Origin: Natronohydrobacter thiooxidans
Lineage (GTDB): Bacteria > Pseudomonadota > Alphaproteobacteria > Rhodobacterales > Rhodobacteraceae
Direction of reading: 5' to 3'
DNA: 64,000 nt
NCBI RefSeq assembly: GCF_001884735.1
Contig: NZ_MJAP01000034.1
Coordinates: forward strand, 124,001 to 188,000
In this document: piece by piece, positions 44,343 through 53,396 of the stretch
Layout: the number at the start of each line of letters is the position of its first letter
Position numbering within the stretch: position 1 is the first letter of the stretch
Translations under genes and position numbers: made by a program
The notes under the pieces: generated by a model
Database searches by the model: none
What the model saw: only the letters and a program-made list of their open reading frames with translations
What the model was told of the DNA's origin: nothing

Positions 44343-45284
44343 ATGAGCACGCAAATCCTGTCTGCCACCCTGAACCCCGCGCTGGATCTCTCCGCGCGGG
44401 TGCCGCGCATGGAAGCCGGGCCGAAACTGCGCCTTCAGGCGCCACTCATCGAGCCGGGTGGCGGCGGGGTCAATGTCGCGCGGGTGATCCACGAGTTGGG
44501 CGGGGATGTCCTCGCCTGGGTCGCGCTGGGCGGCGCAAGCGGGGCGCAGCATCTGGCGCTTCTGCGCGCCCTGGGCGTGGCGGTGCATGGCTTTGACGCC
44601 CCTGGCGAGACGCGGCAAAGCTGGGCAATCACCGATTCCTCGGGTGATCAATACCGGCTGCAACTGCCCGGCCCGGACTGGGCGCCCGAGATCGGGGCGG
44701 CGGCACTGGACAGCATTCTGGCGCAGGCCACCGGGCTGGTGGTGCTGTCGGGCAGCCAGCCGCCGGGGCTGGACGCAGGCTTTGCGCAGCGGCTTGCGGC
44801 AGGGCTGGGGCCGGGGCGGCTGCTGGTCGATACATCGGGCGATGCCCTGATCCGCCTGCTCACCCGGCCCGAGACCCCGCTCTGCCTGTTGCGGCTTGAT
44901 CAGGCCGAGGCAGAGCTGCAGGCCGGTCATCCCTTTTCCGACCCCGGACATGCCGCAGCTTTCGCCCAAGCGCTGCGCAAGCGGGGCGTGGCCGAACTGG
45001 TCGCCATCGCCTGCGGGGCGGATGGCAATATCCTCGCCACGCCTGACGGGGTATTTCACGTCCGCCCGCCGCAGGTGAAGGTCATCAGCAAGATCGGCGC
45101 AGGCGACAGTTTCACCGGTGCCTTCACGCTGGCGCTGGCGCAGGGGCAGCCGCCGCGAGAGGCGCTGCGCCTTGGCACCGCCGCCGCCGCCGCGACGGTC
45201 ATGAGCGCGGGCAGCGCGCTTTGCCGCGCCGCAGATGTCACCCGCCTGCAGCGCGACTGCACGCTTGCACAGCTTGACGCTTGA
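44343..45284 (+). CDS. pfkB: PfkB-family sugar kinase (1-phosphofructokinase/PfkB-like)
   Basis: 313 residues of the ribokinase/PfkB fold. TLNPALDLSARVP at the N-terminus and EPGGGGVNVARVIHELGG are the signature of 1-phosphofructokinase and 6-phosphofructokinase II; KIGAGDSFTGAF is the catalytic/anion-hole motif with the base Asp. Either fructose-1-phosphate, fructose-6-phosphate or tagatose-6-phosphate could be the substrate. No phosphotransferase gene is adjacent. Gene stands 33 bases before trkH. Confidence 0.85.
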   Translation: MSTQILSATLNPALDLSARVPRMEAGPKLRLQAPLIEPGGGGVNVARVIHELGGDVLAWVALGGASGAQHLALLRALGVAVHGFDAPGETRQSWAITDSSGDQYRLQLPGPDWAPEIGAAALDSILAQATGLVVLSGSQPPGLDAGFAQRLAAGLGPGRLLVDTSGDALIRLLTRPETPLCLLRLDQAEAELQAGHPFSDPGHAAAFAQALRKRGVAELVAIACGADGNILATPDGVFHVRPPQVKVISKIGAGDSFTGAFTLALAQGQPPREALRLGTAAAAATVMSAGSALCRAADVTRLQRDCTLAQLDA

Positions 45285-45317
45285 CACTCGACCATCGCGG
45301 CGCGAAGGCTGCACCCC

Positions 45318-46766
45318 ATGCTGAACCTGCGCCCTGTCTTTCATCTGATCGGCCTTCTCAGCCTGACTCTGGGCGTGCTCATGCTGATCCCGGCTGCGCT
45401 GGACTGGCGCTCGGGCAATGACAACTGGCATGCCTTCGCGCGCGCCAGCTTCCTTGTTTGCCTGATCGGCGGGGTCGCGGCGATGGCCACGCGGCAGGCG
45501 CTGGCCGACGGGCTGGGGCGGCGGCAATCCTTTCTGCTGACCGCGAGTGTCTGGGCGGTGCTTCCCGCCCTTGGCGCGCTGCCCTTCATCTTCGGCGCCC
45601 CCCATGCCAGCCCCACCCATGCCTTGTTCGAGGCGCTTTCGGGCATGACCACCACCGGCACGACAGTGTTCACCGGACTTGATGATCTGCCGCCGGGCGT
45701 GTTGCTCTGGCGCTCGATGCTGCAATGGCTGGGCGGGCTTGGCATCATCATCGTTGCGCTGGTCTTTCTGCCGGTCCTGCGCGTCGGCGGCATGCAGCAT
45801 TTTCAGGCCGAGGCGTTCGACACGATGGGCAAGGTGCTGCCGCGCGTCTATGATATCTCGATGGGGCTGTTGCAGGTCTATATCGGGCTGACCCTCGCGG
45901 CCATCATGTCCTATATGGCCTATGGCATGAACGGGTTCGACGCGATCAACCATGCGATGACGACCATTGCCACGGGCGGGTTTTCCACCTCTGACCAGTC
46001 CTTCGCGAAATTCACCGGCCCGCTGGAATATGTGTCTGCCCTCTACATGATCCTCGCCGGGCTGCCCTTCATCCGTTTCGTCCAGCTGGTCGGGGGATCC
46101 TGGACGCCGCTGCTCAGGGATGTGCAGGTGCGCGCCTTCCTGCGCTGGTCGGCTTACGCGGTGCTTGTGATCATCGTCTACCGGCTGATGAACAGCGACG
46201 ACCACCCGCTTGATGTGCTGCGCGGCACCCTGTTCAATGTGGTCACCCTCATCACCGGCACCGGCTATGGCAGCGAAGCGGTCGATGGCTGGGGCGATTT
46301 TCCGCTGCTGGTCATTGTGCTGATGGGCTTTATCGGCGCCTGCACCGCCTCGACCGGCTGTTCGCTCAAGGTGTTTCGCTACCTTGTGCTCTTCGAGGCT
46401 ATCCGCGCCCAGATGCAGCGCTTGCGCCGCCCGCATGAGGTGGTCTCGCTCAAACTGGGGGGCAAACGGCTGGAAGAGGACGTGATTTCCTCGGTCATCG
46501 TGATGTTCACGGTATTTATCGCCAGTTTCATGTTGTTGTCAGTCGGGCTGTCATTGACCGGCCTCGGATTGCGCGCTTCAATGACAGCGGCCTGGACCTC
46601 AATTTGCAATATCGGCCCGGTTTTTGGGCCGGAAGTCGGAGCTACCGGCGCGGTTGATAGTTTCCCCGAAGCCGCAAAATGGCTGATGATGCTGGGCATG
46701 TATCTGGGCAGGCTCGAAGTTCTGGCGGTGATGGTGCTTTTGCTGCCGCGCTTCTGGCGCGGCTGA
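45318..46766 (+). CDS. trkH: Trk-type potassium uptake channel subunit
   Basis: 482 residues; inner-membrane K+ translocating subunit. About 10-12 membrane helices with four selectivity-loop regions (EALSGMTTTGTTVF, TTIATGGFSTSDQSF, LITGTGYGSEAVDGW, ISNIGP-like SICNIGPVFGPEVG). The partner TrkA is not in the window. Overlaps no neighbour; the amidotransferase follows after 12 bases. Confidence 0.93.
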   Translation: MLNLRPVFHLIGLLSLTLGVLMLIPAALDWRSGNDNWHAFARASFLVCLIGGVAAMATRQALADGLGRRQSFLLTASVWAVLPALGALPFIFGAPHASPTHALFEALSGMTTTGTTVFTGLDDLPPGVLLWRSMLQWLGGLGIIIVALVFLPVLRVGGMQHFQAEAFDTMGKVLPRVYDISMGLLQVYIGLTLAAIMSYMAYGMNGFDAINHAMTTIATGGFSTSDQSFAKFTGPLEYVSALYMILAGLPFIRFVQLVGGSWTPLLRDVQVRAFLRWSAYAVLVIIVYRLMNSDDHPLDVLRGTLFNVVTLITGTGYGSEAVDGWGDFPLLVIVLMGFIGACTASTGCSLKVFRYLVLFEAIRAQMQRLRRPHEVVSLKLGGKRLEEDVISSVIVMFTVFIASFMLLSVGLSLTGLGLRASMTAAWTSICNIGPVFGPEVGATGAVDSFPEAAKWLMMLGMYLGRLEVLAVMVLLLPRFWRG

Positions 46767-46778
46767 GGAGGGCGCGGC

Positions 46779-47519
46779 ATGAAACCCTTTCTGATCCTCC
46801 AACTGCGCCCCGAGGCCGAGGCCGCGGATGAAGAGTTTTCCGCCATCCTGCACCGCGCCGGGCTGGGCGAGGGGGATGTCCACCGCATCCGGCTGGACCA
46901 GACCGCATTGCCCGAGACGCTGGCGCTCGCGCGCTATTCCGGGGTGATCGTGGGCGGCGGTCCGGGCTGCGTCAGCGATCCGCCCGAGGAAAAAGACCCG
47001 GTCGAGGCCCGGATCGAGGCGCAGATCCTTGGCCTGATGCCGCGTATCGTGGCCGAAGACCTGCCCTTTCTGGGCTGCTGTTACGGGATCGGGATATTGG
47101 GCCGCCATCTGGGCGCGCCGGTCAGCAAAGCGTATCACGGCGAAGCTGTCGGCCCGATCACCTGCACCCGCCGCCCCGAGGGCGCGGATGACCCGCTGCT
47201 GGAAGGGCTGCCCGACAGTTTTACCGCGCTGGTGGGCCATAAAGAGGCAATGGACGCTCTGCCCGAAGCGGCGACCCATCTGCTGGAAGGGCTGCACTGC
47301 CCGATCCAGATGCTGCGCTACCGCGATCGCGTCTATGCCACGCAGTTCCATCCCGAAGCCGATGGCGAAAGCTTCGCCTTGCGCATCCGCGTCTATCGCG
47401 AGAAGGGCTATTTCCCGCCCGAGGCGGCAGACAGCCTGACCGCGCGGGTCAATGGTGTCGATACGGTCTATTCAGGCCGTATCCTTGCCAATTTCGTGCG
47501 TCACTTCGCGCAAGGGTGA
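46779..47519 (+). CDS. Class I glutamine amidotransferase
   Basis: 246 residues, free-standing. Nucleophile in FLGCCYGIGILGRHLG (residues about 104-119) and catalytic His/Glu in ATQFHPEAD give a complete triad. It most resembles the GuaA-like stand-alone amidotransferases such as YfeJ-type proteins that act on unknown substrates. 12 bases after trkH, probably cotranscribed, without a clear link. Confidence 0.85.
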   Translation: MKPFLILQLRPEAEAADEEFSAILHRAGLGEGDVHRIRLDQTALPETLALARYSGVIVGGGPGCVSDPPEEKDPVEARIEAQILGLMPRIVAEDLPFLGCCYGIGILGRHLGAPVSKAYHGEAVGPITCTRRPEGADDPLLEGLPDSFTALVGHKEAMDALPEAATHLLEGLHCPIQMLRYRDRVYATQFHPEADGESFALRIRVYREKGYFPPEAADSLTARVNGVDTVYSGRILANFVRHFAQG

Positions 47520-47652
47520 CGCGCCGGGCCTGAAACGGAAGGTGATGGGGGCGGTCCGGGGGGCGCGGGTGATCCGCAGCGTTGCGCGCTCTCGCGCGGT
47601 CAGAAGCGCCCGCTCACGGCCCGCCCGCCCACCCTTGCCATTCGCGGGCGCT

Positions 47653-47673
47653 GTCCGGGCCAGTGGCCCGGAC
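47653..47673. terminator. Palindromic terminator between convergent genes
   Basis: GTCCGGGCCA and TGGCCCGGAC flank a single G, a perfect 10-bp arm pair, in the 171-base gap between the amidotransferase and the exported pseudoprotease. No T-tract. Confidence 0.45.
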
Positions 47674-47690
47674 GGGTCAAGCCCGCAGGC

Positions 47691-49517
47691 TCAGTTCCAG
47701 CACGACACCAGCACGGTCAGATCGCCCGCGACCCGCGTCAGTACTTCGGGCGGCATCACCACATCCTCGCGCAAGGTGCCGCTGGAGACGCTCGCCGTGT
47801 CCAGAAACGCCCGGATCGCCGGGGCCGGGACCGCATAATTCACATCGCCCGGCAATTGCCGCGCGCCATCCTGCGGGGCACCGGCCAAGAGCCCGATCAC
47901 ACCGCCATTGCTGCCGAAAACCGGCCCGCCCAGATCGCCCAGCCGCACTTCTGCACTCAGCCGCAAACGGTTATCCTCGCCCGCCAGTCCGCGCAGATCC
48001 TCGATCCGCCCGAAGGTCAGCACCGGGCGCGTCATCATATCCTCGAAAGAGAAACCCGAAATGGTGATTTCCGAGCCAAGGCTCGCATCACGATCCTCGA
48101 ATTGCGCGAAAGCCAGCGGCACCAGCGGCGTTTCCGGCTTCAGCACGGCCACGCCAAGCGCCTCATCCACTGCATGGACGCGGGCGTTATAGGCTTCGTC
48201 AATCGTGATCCGCCCGCATTGCGCCACGGCATCCGCCTTGGTCAGAACTGTGCCGGTTGCGTCGATATAGAAGCCAGAGCGCGAAAACTCCGGCCTGCGC
48301 ACCGACAGCCCCGCCAGCAGCGCGTCGCGCTGCACCGTGCTGGGCTGGCCCGCGCTCTCGGGCAGCACACCGGGCAGGGTGGCGAAACTCGCCTCCATCA
48401 TCGGCAACACGCGCGCCATCTGCTCATCGCGCTCGGGTGTCCAGATCAGCGTATAGCCCTTCACCGCGCCGTCGCGGAACTGCGCGAATGTATGCGAGCG
48501 CAGGCTGTCATTCTGCCCCGTCAGCAGAAAGGAATTCTGCCGCCGCTCGCGTTCGCCTTCCAGCGGTACGATGTCCAGCGTCTGCATGATCTCATACATG
48601 CCGAACAAGGTGGCCTGCGTGCCGGGCTGGCTGATCAGCAGCACCTGCACCCCGCTGTCATTCTTGGCGCGGAAATGCGCGAATGGTGTCTCGTGGCGGT
48701 CAAATTCCACCATCGCCATGGGCAGGTCGATGCTGATCCCCGCTGTCTCGTCGCGCATATTCTGCATGCCAAGCGCGGCCAACTCGCCGAAATAGCCCCC
48801 GATCAGCTCTTCCCGCTGGCGCGTGGTCAGAACTCCGGTGGGCTCATGCCCGTTCGCCTCCTGCCATGCACTGATCGAGCGTCGCGTGCCGGGGCCGAAA
48901 GCCGCGTCAATCGCCATGGTGTAATGGCCGAACCATTGCAGCGCCGTCTGGATCTCGGCGCGCTCATCACGGCTGAGCGCCCGCTCATTGGCTTGTGCTT
49001 CGCGCAGGGTTTCCTCGGGTTCCGGCTCCGGCTCTGGCTCAGGTTCCGGCTCCGGGATCGCGGCAAGCTCCGTTTCCTCCTGCACTTCCGGTACAGGGGC
49101 CTCAGCCAGCGCCTCCGGCGCGGCTTCGGGCACGGGTTCTGCCTCAGGCGTCAGGGCAGGGCGCTCTACCCCATCCGACGGAAAGACCTGCTCCAGATAA
49201 TCCAGCCCGTTGCTGACAAAGGCATCCGCCGGAATCGCCCCTTCCGCGCGCAACTGACGCCGCACGGTAAATGCATCCACCTCGCTCTCATAGGGACCGA
49301 TGCTCAGCGCATACCAGTTGCTTGGCAGCAGAAAGCCGCTGATATTGCCCAGCCGCTGATTGAGCAACTCGGCGCGTTCCAGCGTGGTCTCTATGTCGCG
49401 ATGTGCCTCAACCTGCACCCAGCGCTGCTCCTGCGCCTGAACCGATCCTGTCGCAATCAATGCAAAAACCGAGGCCGAGGCCGCCAGCCCCCCCCAGCGG
49501 CGAAAATATGCCTTCAT
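47691..49517 (-). CDS. Exported SPOR/peptidoglycan-binding protein with inactive trypsin-like domain
   Basis: 608 residues. Signal peptide (cleavage at SVQAQ, about 29); SPOR-like domain (about 30-115: RWVQVEAHRDIETTLERAEL); Glu/Pro-rich linker with six EP repeats (about 155-167); peptidoglycan-binding domain (about 180-245: LQWFGHYTMAIDAAFGPGTR); unknown middle domain; trypsin-like domain (about 405-590). In the last, GDSGGP is GDLGGP, and the positions of the triad His (LTKADAV) and Asp (DEALGVAVL) are also changed, so it is very likely a pseudoprotease. It probably binds septal or other peptidoglycan in the periplasm. Confidence 0.85.
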   Translation of the reverse strand: MKAYFRRWGGLAASASVFALIATGSVQAQEQRWVQVEAHRDIETTLERAELLNQRLGNISGFLLPSNWYALSIGPYESEVDAFTVRRQLRAEGAIPADAFVSNGLDYLEQVFPSDGVERPALTPEAEPVPEAAPEALAEAPVPEVQEETELAAIPEPEPEPEPEPEPEETLREAQANERALSRDERAEIQTALQWFGHYTMAIDAAFGPGTRRSISAWQEANGHEPTGVLTTRQREELIGGYFGELAALGMQNMRDETAGISIDLPMAMVEFDRHETPFAHFRAKNDSGVQVLLISQPGTQATLFGMYEIMQTLDIVPLEGERERRQNSFLLTGQNDSLRSHTFAQFRDGAVKGYTLIWTPERDEQMARVLPMMEASFATLPGVLPESAGQPSTVQRDALLAGLSVRRPEFSRSGFYIDATGTVLTKADAVAQCGRITIDEAYNARVHAVDEALGVAVLKPETPLVPLAFAQFEDRDASLGSEITISGFSFEDMMTRPVLTFGRIEDLRGLAGEDNRLRLSAEVRLGDLGGPVFGSNGGVIGLLAGAPQDGARQLPGDVNYAVPAPAIRAFLDTASVSSGTLREDVVMPPEVLTRVAGDLTVLVSCWN

Positions 49518-49653
49518 TCCCTGTGCCCTTCCAATATCCTTGTCTGGCAGTGCTGCAGCGCCGCGGGAACAGGTTTGTCCGTTGACCCTGTGCGACAGCT
49601 TGCCTATTGAGACGCAGCATTAAGAATATCTGCGCAACAGACAAGAGGCGGCC

Positions 49654-50592
49654 ATGGGTGAACGCCCTGAAATCCGATCACAAAAACCCCAGAGCTTTCA
49701 GGAAATCATCCTGAGGTTGCAAAATTACTGGGCGGAACAGGGCTGCGCCGTGCTGCAACCCTATGACATGGAAGTGGGCGCAGGCACATTTCACCCCGCC
49801 ACCACGCTGCGCGCGCTGGGATCGCGGGCATGGGCGGCAGCCTATGTCCAGCCCTCGCGCCGCCCCACTGACGGGCGCTATGGCGAGAACCCGAACCGCT
49901 TGCAGCATTATTACCAGTATCAGGTGATCATCAAACCCTCGCCCCCCGATCTGCAGGAACTCTATCTCGGATCGCTCCGCGCCATCGGGATTGATGATGC
50001 GCTGCATGATATCCGCTTTGTCGAGGATGACTGGGAAAGCCCGACTCTGGGCGCATGGGGTCTGGGCTGGGAAGTCTGGTGCGACGGCATGGAAGTGTCG
50101 CAATTCACCTATTTCCAGCAGGTCGGCGGGCATGATTGCCGTCCGGTCTCGGGCGAGCTGACCTATGGTCTGGAACGTCTGGCCATGTATGTCCTGGGCG
50201 TGGATCACGTCATGGACATGCCCTTCAACGCCCCCGATGCGCGTATCCCGCTCAGCTATGGTGATGTCTTCCGCCAGACCGAACAGGAATATTCGCGCCA
50301 TAACTTCGACGGCGCCGATACCGACAAACTGTTCCAGCATTTCAAGGATGCCGAGGCCGAATGCCAGCGCCTGCTGGGCTTTGACCCGAGCGACCCGAAA
50401 CTGGGGAACCGCGCGAATATCATGGTCCACCCGGCCTATGACCAATGCATCAAGGCCAGCCATCTCTTCAACCTTCTGGATGCGCGCGGCGTGATTTCCG
50501 TCACCGAGCGGCAAGCCTATATCGGGCGGGTGCGCGCGCTGGCGAAGCTTTGCGCGGATGCCTTCGTGCAGACCGAGGCGGGCGGGGCCTGA
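49654..50592 (+). CDS. glyQ: Glycyl-tRNA synthetase alpha subunit
   Basis: 312 residues; catalytic subunit of the bacterial alpha2-beta2 enzyme. [58 protein letters not shown] (class II-type ATP site) and [24 protein letters not shown] blocks are complete. It is coupled to the following small gene by TGATG overlap. Confidence 0.97.
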   Translation: MGERPEIRSQKPQSFQEIILRLQNYWAEQGCAVLQPYDMEVGAGTFHPATTLRALGSRAWAAAYVQPSRRPTDGRYGENPNRLQHYYQYQVIIKPSPPDLQELYLGSLRAIGIDDALHDIRFVEDDWESPTLGAWGLGWEVWCDGMEVSQFTYFQQVGGHDCRPVSGELTYGLERLAMYVLGVDHVMDMPFNAPDARIPLSYGDVFRQTEQEYSRHNFDGADTDKLFQHFKDAEAECQRLLGFDPSDPKLGNRANIMVHPAYDQCIKASHLFNLLDARGVISVTERQAYIGRVRALAKLCADAFVQTEAGGA

Positions 50593-51092
50593 TGGGAAAA
50601 TTCCTCGTCCTCCTGCTGGTCGCCTGCACTCTGCTGGCCGGGGTCGGCGCGTGGTATTTCCAGACCCGCGCCTTCTATGACCGCCTGCCCGAACAGACGA
50701 CCATCCAACTGACCCCGCTGGCCGCAACCAGCGCGCAGGACTTCCCGGTCACGAATTTCCGCGGCATCGACAGTGACAGCTCGCCCATCCGCTACCGCGC
50801 CTGTTTCGACATCACTGTGGACGCCGCCCAACTGACCCCCTATGAGCGCGCCACCCCCCTGATCGCGCCGGGCTGGTTCGACTGTTTCGATGCCGCCGCG
50901 CTGAGTGACGCGCTGGCAGAGGGAAGCGCGCAGGCGGTGCTGGGCGTGGCCAATATCCGCTACGGCATTGATCGCGTCATCGTCCTGATGGACGGGCGCG
51001 GCTATGCCTGGCACCAGATCAACCCTTGCGGCGCAGCCCATTTCGACGGCGATCCCGTGCCGCCCGGCTGCCCGCCGCCCCCCGAACGCTGA
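50592..51092 (+). CDS. Membrane-anchored protein between glyQ and glyS (DUF6446-like)
   Basis: 166 residues: N-terminal hydrophobic anchor [20 protein letters not shown], then a periplasmic-looking domain (RAFYDRLPEQTTIQLTPLAA, YRACFDITVDAAQLTPYERA, FDCFDAAAL). Probably inner-membrane anchored or exported. The ATG overlaps the glyQ stop. I recall the same arrangement in other Rhodobacterales (DUF6446 family). Function unknown; position in the glycyl-tRNA synthetase operon does not prove a link. Confidence 0.7.
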   Translation: MGKFLVLLLVACTLLAGVGAWYFQTRAFYDRLPEQTTIQLTPLAATSAQDFPVTNFRGIDSDSSPIRYRACFDITVDAAQLTPYERATPLIAPGWFDCFDAAALSDALAEGSAQAVLGVANIRYGIDRVIVLMDGRGYAWHQINPCGAAHFDGDPVPPGCPPPPER

Positions 51093-51112
51093 ACGCTGAA
51101 CGCTGAACCGAA
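51079..51112 (+). repeat. Short 7-bp tandem repeat before glyS
   Basis: GAACGCT is repeated three times in a row, followed by a partial copy, across the end of the small membrane gene and the gap before glyS. Looks like slippage; no function inferred. Confidence 0.7.
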
Positions 51113-51127
51113 CGCCAAGAGGCCCCA

Positions 51128-53395
51128 ATGGCTGACCTTCTGATCGAGCTTTTCTCCGAGGAAATCCCTGCGCGGATGCAGGCGAATGCGGCGGATGCGC
51201 TGAAAAAACTGATGACCGATGGTCTGGTCGAGGCCGGTCTGACCTATGCGCATGCGGCCGCCTTCGCCACGCCCCGCCGCCTGGTGCTGGCGCTGCAGGG
51301 CCTGTCCGAGCATTCCCCCCGCCTGACCGAGGAACGCCGCGGCCCCAAGGTGGGCGCGCCCGAACAGGCGATCGAGGGCTTCCTGCGCGGGGCAGGTGTC
51401 GCGCGCGAGGCGCTGGAGATCCGCGACGACAAGAAGGGCCAGGTCTATATCGCCACCATCGTCACCGAGGGGCGCGCGGCCCCCGTGATCGTGGCCGAGG
51501 TGCTGGAACGCGCGATCCGCAATTTCCCCTGGCCGAAATCCATGCGCTGGGGGTCGGGCAGCTTGCGCTGGGTGCGCCCGCTGCATTCGATCCTGTGTAT
51601 CCTCTCGCGCGAGGACGGGGCCGAGGTCGTGCCGCTGGACGTGGACGGGATCGTGGCGGGCAACCAGACGCGCGGCCACAGATTCATGGCGCCGGACGCA
51701 TTTTCTGTAAGCAGTTTCGAGGATTACGCCGCGAAGCTGAAGCGCGCTTTCGTCCTGCTGGACCCGGCCGAGCGCGCCGATCATATCTGGAACGAGGCCA
51801 GCCAGATGGCCTTCGCCGCCGGGCTGGAACTGGTCGAGGACCGGGGATTGCTCTCCGAGGTCGCGGGGCTGGTGGAATGGCCGGTGGTGCTGATGGGCCG
51901 GATCGAGGAGCGCTTTCTCGACCTGCCGCCCGAGGTGTTGCAGACCTCGATGCGCGAGCATCAGAAATTCTTTTCCGTGCGCGACCCGAAATCGGGGCAG
52001 ATCGTGGCCTTTGTCACCGTCGCGAACCGAGCGACGGTGGATCACGGCGCGACGATTCTTGCGGGCAATCAGAAGGTTCTGGCGGCGCGGCTGTCGGATG
52101 CGAAATTCTTCTGGGACAATGACTTGCGCGTGGTTCTTGAGAAAGGACTCGAAGCGATGGGGGCGGGGCTCAGCGATGTGACCTTCCACAACAAGCTGGG
52201 ATCACAAGCCGACCGCGTGGCGCGGATCGAGGCTCTGGCGCGCGAGATCGCGCCGCTGGTCGGCGCGGATGCGGATCAGGTGGCGCTGGCTGCAAAGGTG
52301 GCGAAGGCCGATCTGCGGTCAGAGATGGTCGGCGAATTCCCCGAATTGCAGGGGCTGATGGGCAGCTATTACGCCCGCGCCGCAGGGCTTCCCGAGGATG
52401 TGGCGCGCGCCTGTGTCGAGCATTACCAGCCGCTGGGGCCGTCGGATTCGGTGCCCTCCGCGCCGGTCTCGGTGGCTTTGGCATTGGCCGACAAACTCGA
52501 CACGCTGACCGGATTCTGGGCGATTGACGAGAAACCCACCGGCTCGAAAGACCCCTATGCGCTGCGCCGCGCGGCGCTGGGGGTTATCCGGTTGGTGTTT
52601 GGGAATGGGGTTCGGGTAAGTTTCAAAGGCATCATTCAACTACATAAAGATATCGTCGTGCTGGATATAATCGCGGGTAAGCACTTTGCGGATGAGCAGG
52701 CTGCGGCCCTTCGTGAAGCTCGAACTCAGCTAAGTAGAGCGCGCGCCGTTTCTAATTTGAATGTCAATGCGATTTCCGCGGCTGAGGCTGCGGTCAGAAA
52801 ACTTGAAAGCGATGCATCTACGACTGTTCACGAGGTTCGCGCCGCACTGCAACTGCTGTTAAATCTTGAAGCCGACCTCCTCACCTTCTTCCACGACCGC
52901 CTCAAGGTCCATCTGCGCGATCAGGGCATCCGCCATGACGTGATCGACGCTTGCCTTGCCATGCCCGGCAACGACGATCTAACCTTGCTGGTCAAACGCG
53001 CGGAAGCCCTCAGCGCCTTCCTGAAAACCGCAGATGGCGAGAACCTGCTGCAAGGCTTCAAGCGCGCCAATAACATCCTCAGCCAGGCCGAGGCCAAGGA
53101 CGGGGTGGAATACAGCTTCGGCCCCGATCCCAAACTGGCCGAGACGGACGCGGAACGCGCGCTTTTCACCGCCCTCGATCAGGCCGAAGCCGCGATCAGC
53201 CCCGCCATGCAGGCCGAGGATTTCGGCGCGGCGATGCAGGCCATGGCCGGTCTGCGCGCGCCGATTGATGCGTTTTTCGAGGCGGTGCAGATCAATGCCG
53301 AGAACCAGATCCTGCGCCGCAACCGGCTGAACCTCTTGCACCGCATCCGCGAGATCTGCCTGCAAGTGGCCGATCTGACCCGCGTCGAAGGGTGA
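51128..53395 (+). CDS. glyS: Glycyl-tRNA synthetase beta subunit with in-frame insertion
   Basis: 755 residues; tRNA-binding subunit partner of glyQ. Normal landmarks: LLIELFSEEIPARMQANAAD, the block LSEHSPRLTEERRGPKVGA, HNKLGSQADRVARIE, KADLRSEMVGEFPELQGLMG and the C-terminal anticodon-type domain. Usual length is about 690-700. Residues about 495-580 (52612-52865) form an extra Lys/Asn/Ala-rich, likely helical segment (AALREARTQLSRARAVSNLN) with much lower GC than the rest, between GVIRLVFGNGVRV and LLTFFHDRLKVHL. The frame stays open, so the protein should be made in full. Confidence 0.92.
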   Translation: MADLLIELFSEEIPARMQANAADALKKLMTDGLVEAGLTYAHAAAFATPRRLVLALQGLSEHSPRLTEERRGPKVGAPEQAIEGFLRGAGVAREALEIRDDKKGQVYIATIVTEGRAAPVIVAEVLERAIRNFPWPKSMRWGSGSLRWVRPLHSILCILSREDGAEVVPLDVDGIVAGNQTRGHRFMAPDAFSVSSFEDYAAKLKRAFVLLDPAERADHIWNEASQMAFAAGLELVEDRGLLSEVAGLVEWPVVLMGRIEERFLDLPPEVLQTSMREHQKFFSVRDPKSGQIVAFVTVANRATVDHGATILAGNQKVLAARLSDAKFFWDNDLRVVLEKGLEAMGAGLSDVTFHNKLGSQADRVARIEALAREIAPLVGADADQVALAAKVAKADLRSEMVGEFPELQGLMGSYYARAAGLPEDVARACVEHYQPLGPSDSVPSAPVSVALALADKLDTLTGFWAIDEKPTGSKDPYALRRAALGVIRLVFGNGVRVSFKGIIQLHKDIVVLDIIAGKHFADEQAAALREARTQLSRARAVSNLNVNAISAAEAAVRKLESDASTTVHEVRAALQLLLNLEADLLTFFHDRLKVHLRDQGIRHDVIDACLAMPGNDDLTLLVKRAEALSAFLKTADGENLLQGFKRANNILSQAEAKDGVEYSFGPDPKLAETDAERALFTALDQAEAAISPAMQAEDFGAAMQAMAGLRAPIDAFFEAVQINAENQILRRNRLNLLHRIREICLQVADLTRVEG
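52612..52865 (+). other. Low-GC in-frame insertion within glyS
   Basis: About 254 bases inside glyS at roughly 49% GC, compared with about 65% around it. They encode roughly 85 residues not expected in the family between two conserved beta-subunit blocks. No inverted repeats or target duplication are evident at the edges. Confidence 0.6.
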
Positions 53396-53396
53396 G

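Noticed and set aside
44274..46436. 720-codon leftward frame opposite pfkB and trkH
   Set aside because: Low-complexity antisense frame crossing two well-supported genes.
47856..49610. 584-codon rightward frame opposite the pseudoprotease
   Set aside because: Shadow frame without recognisable domain.
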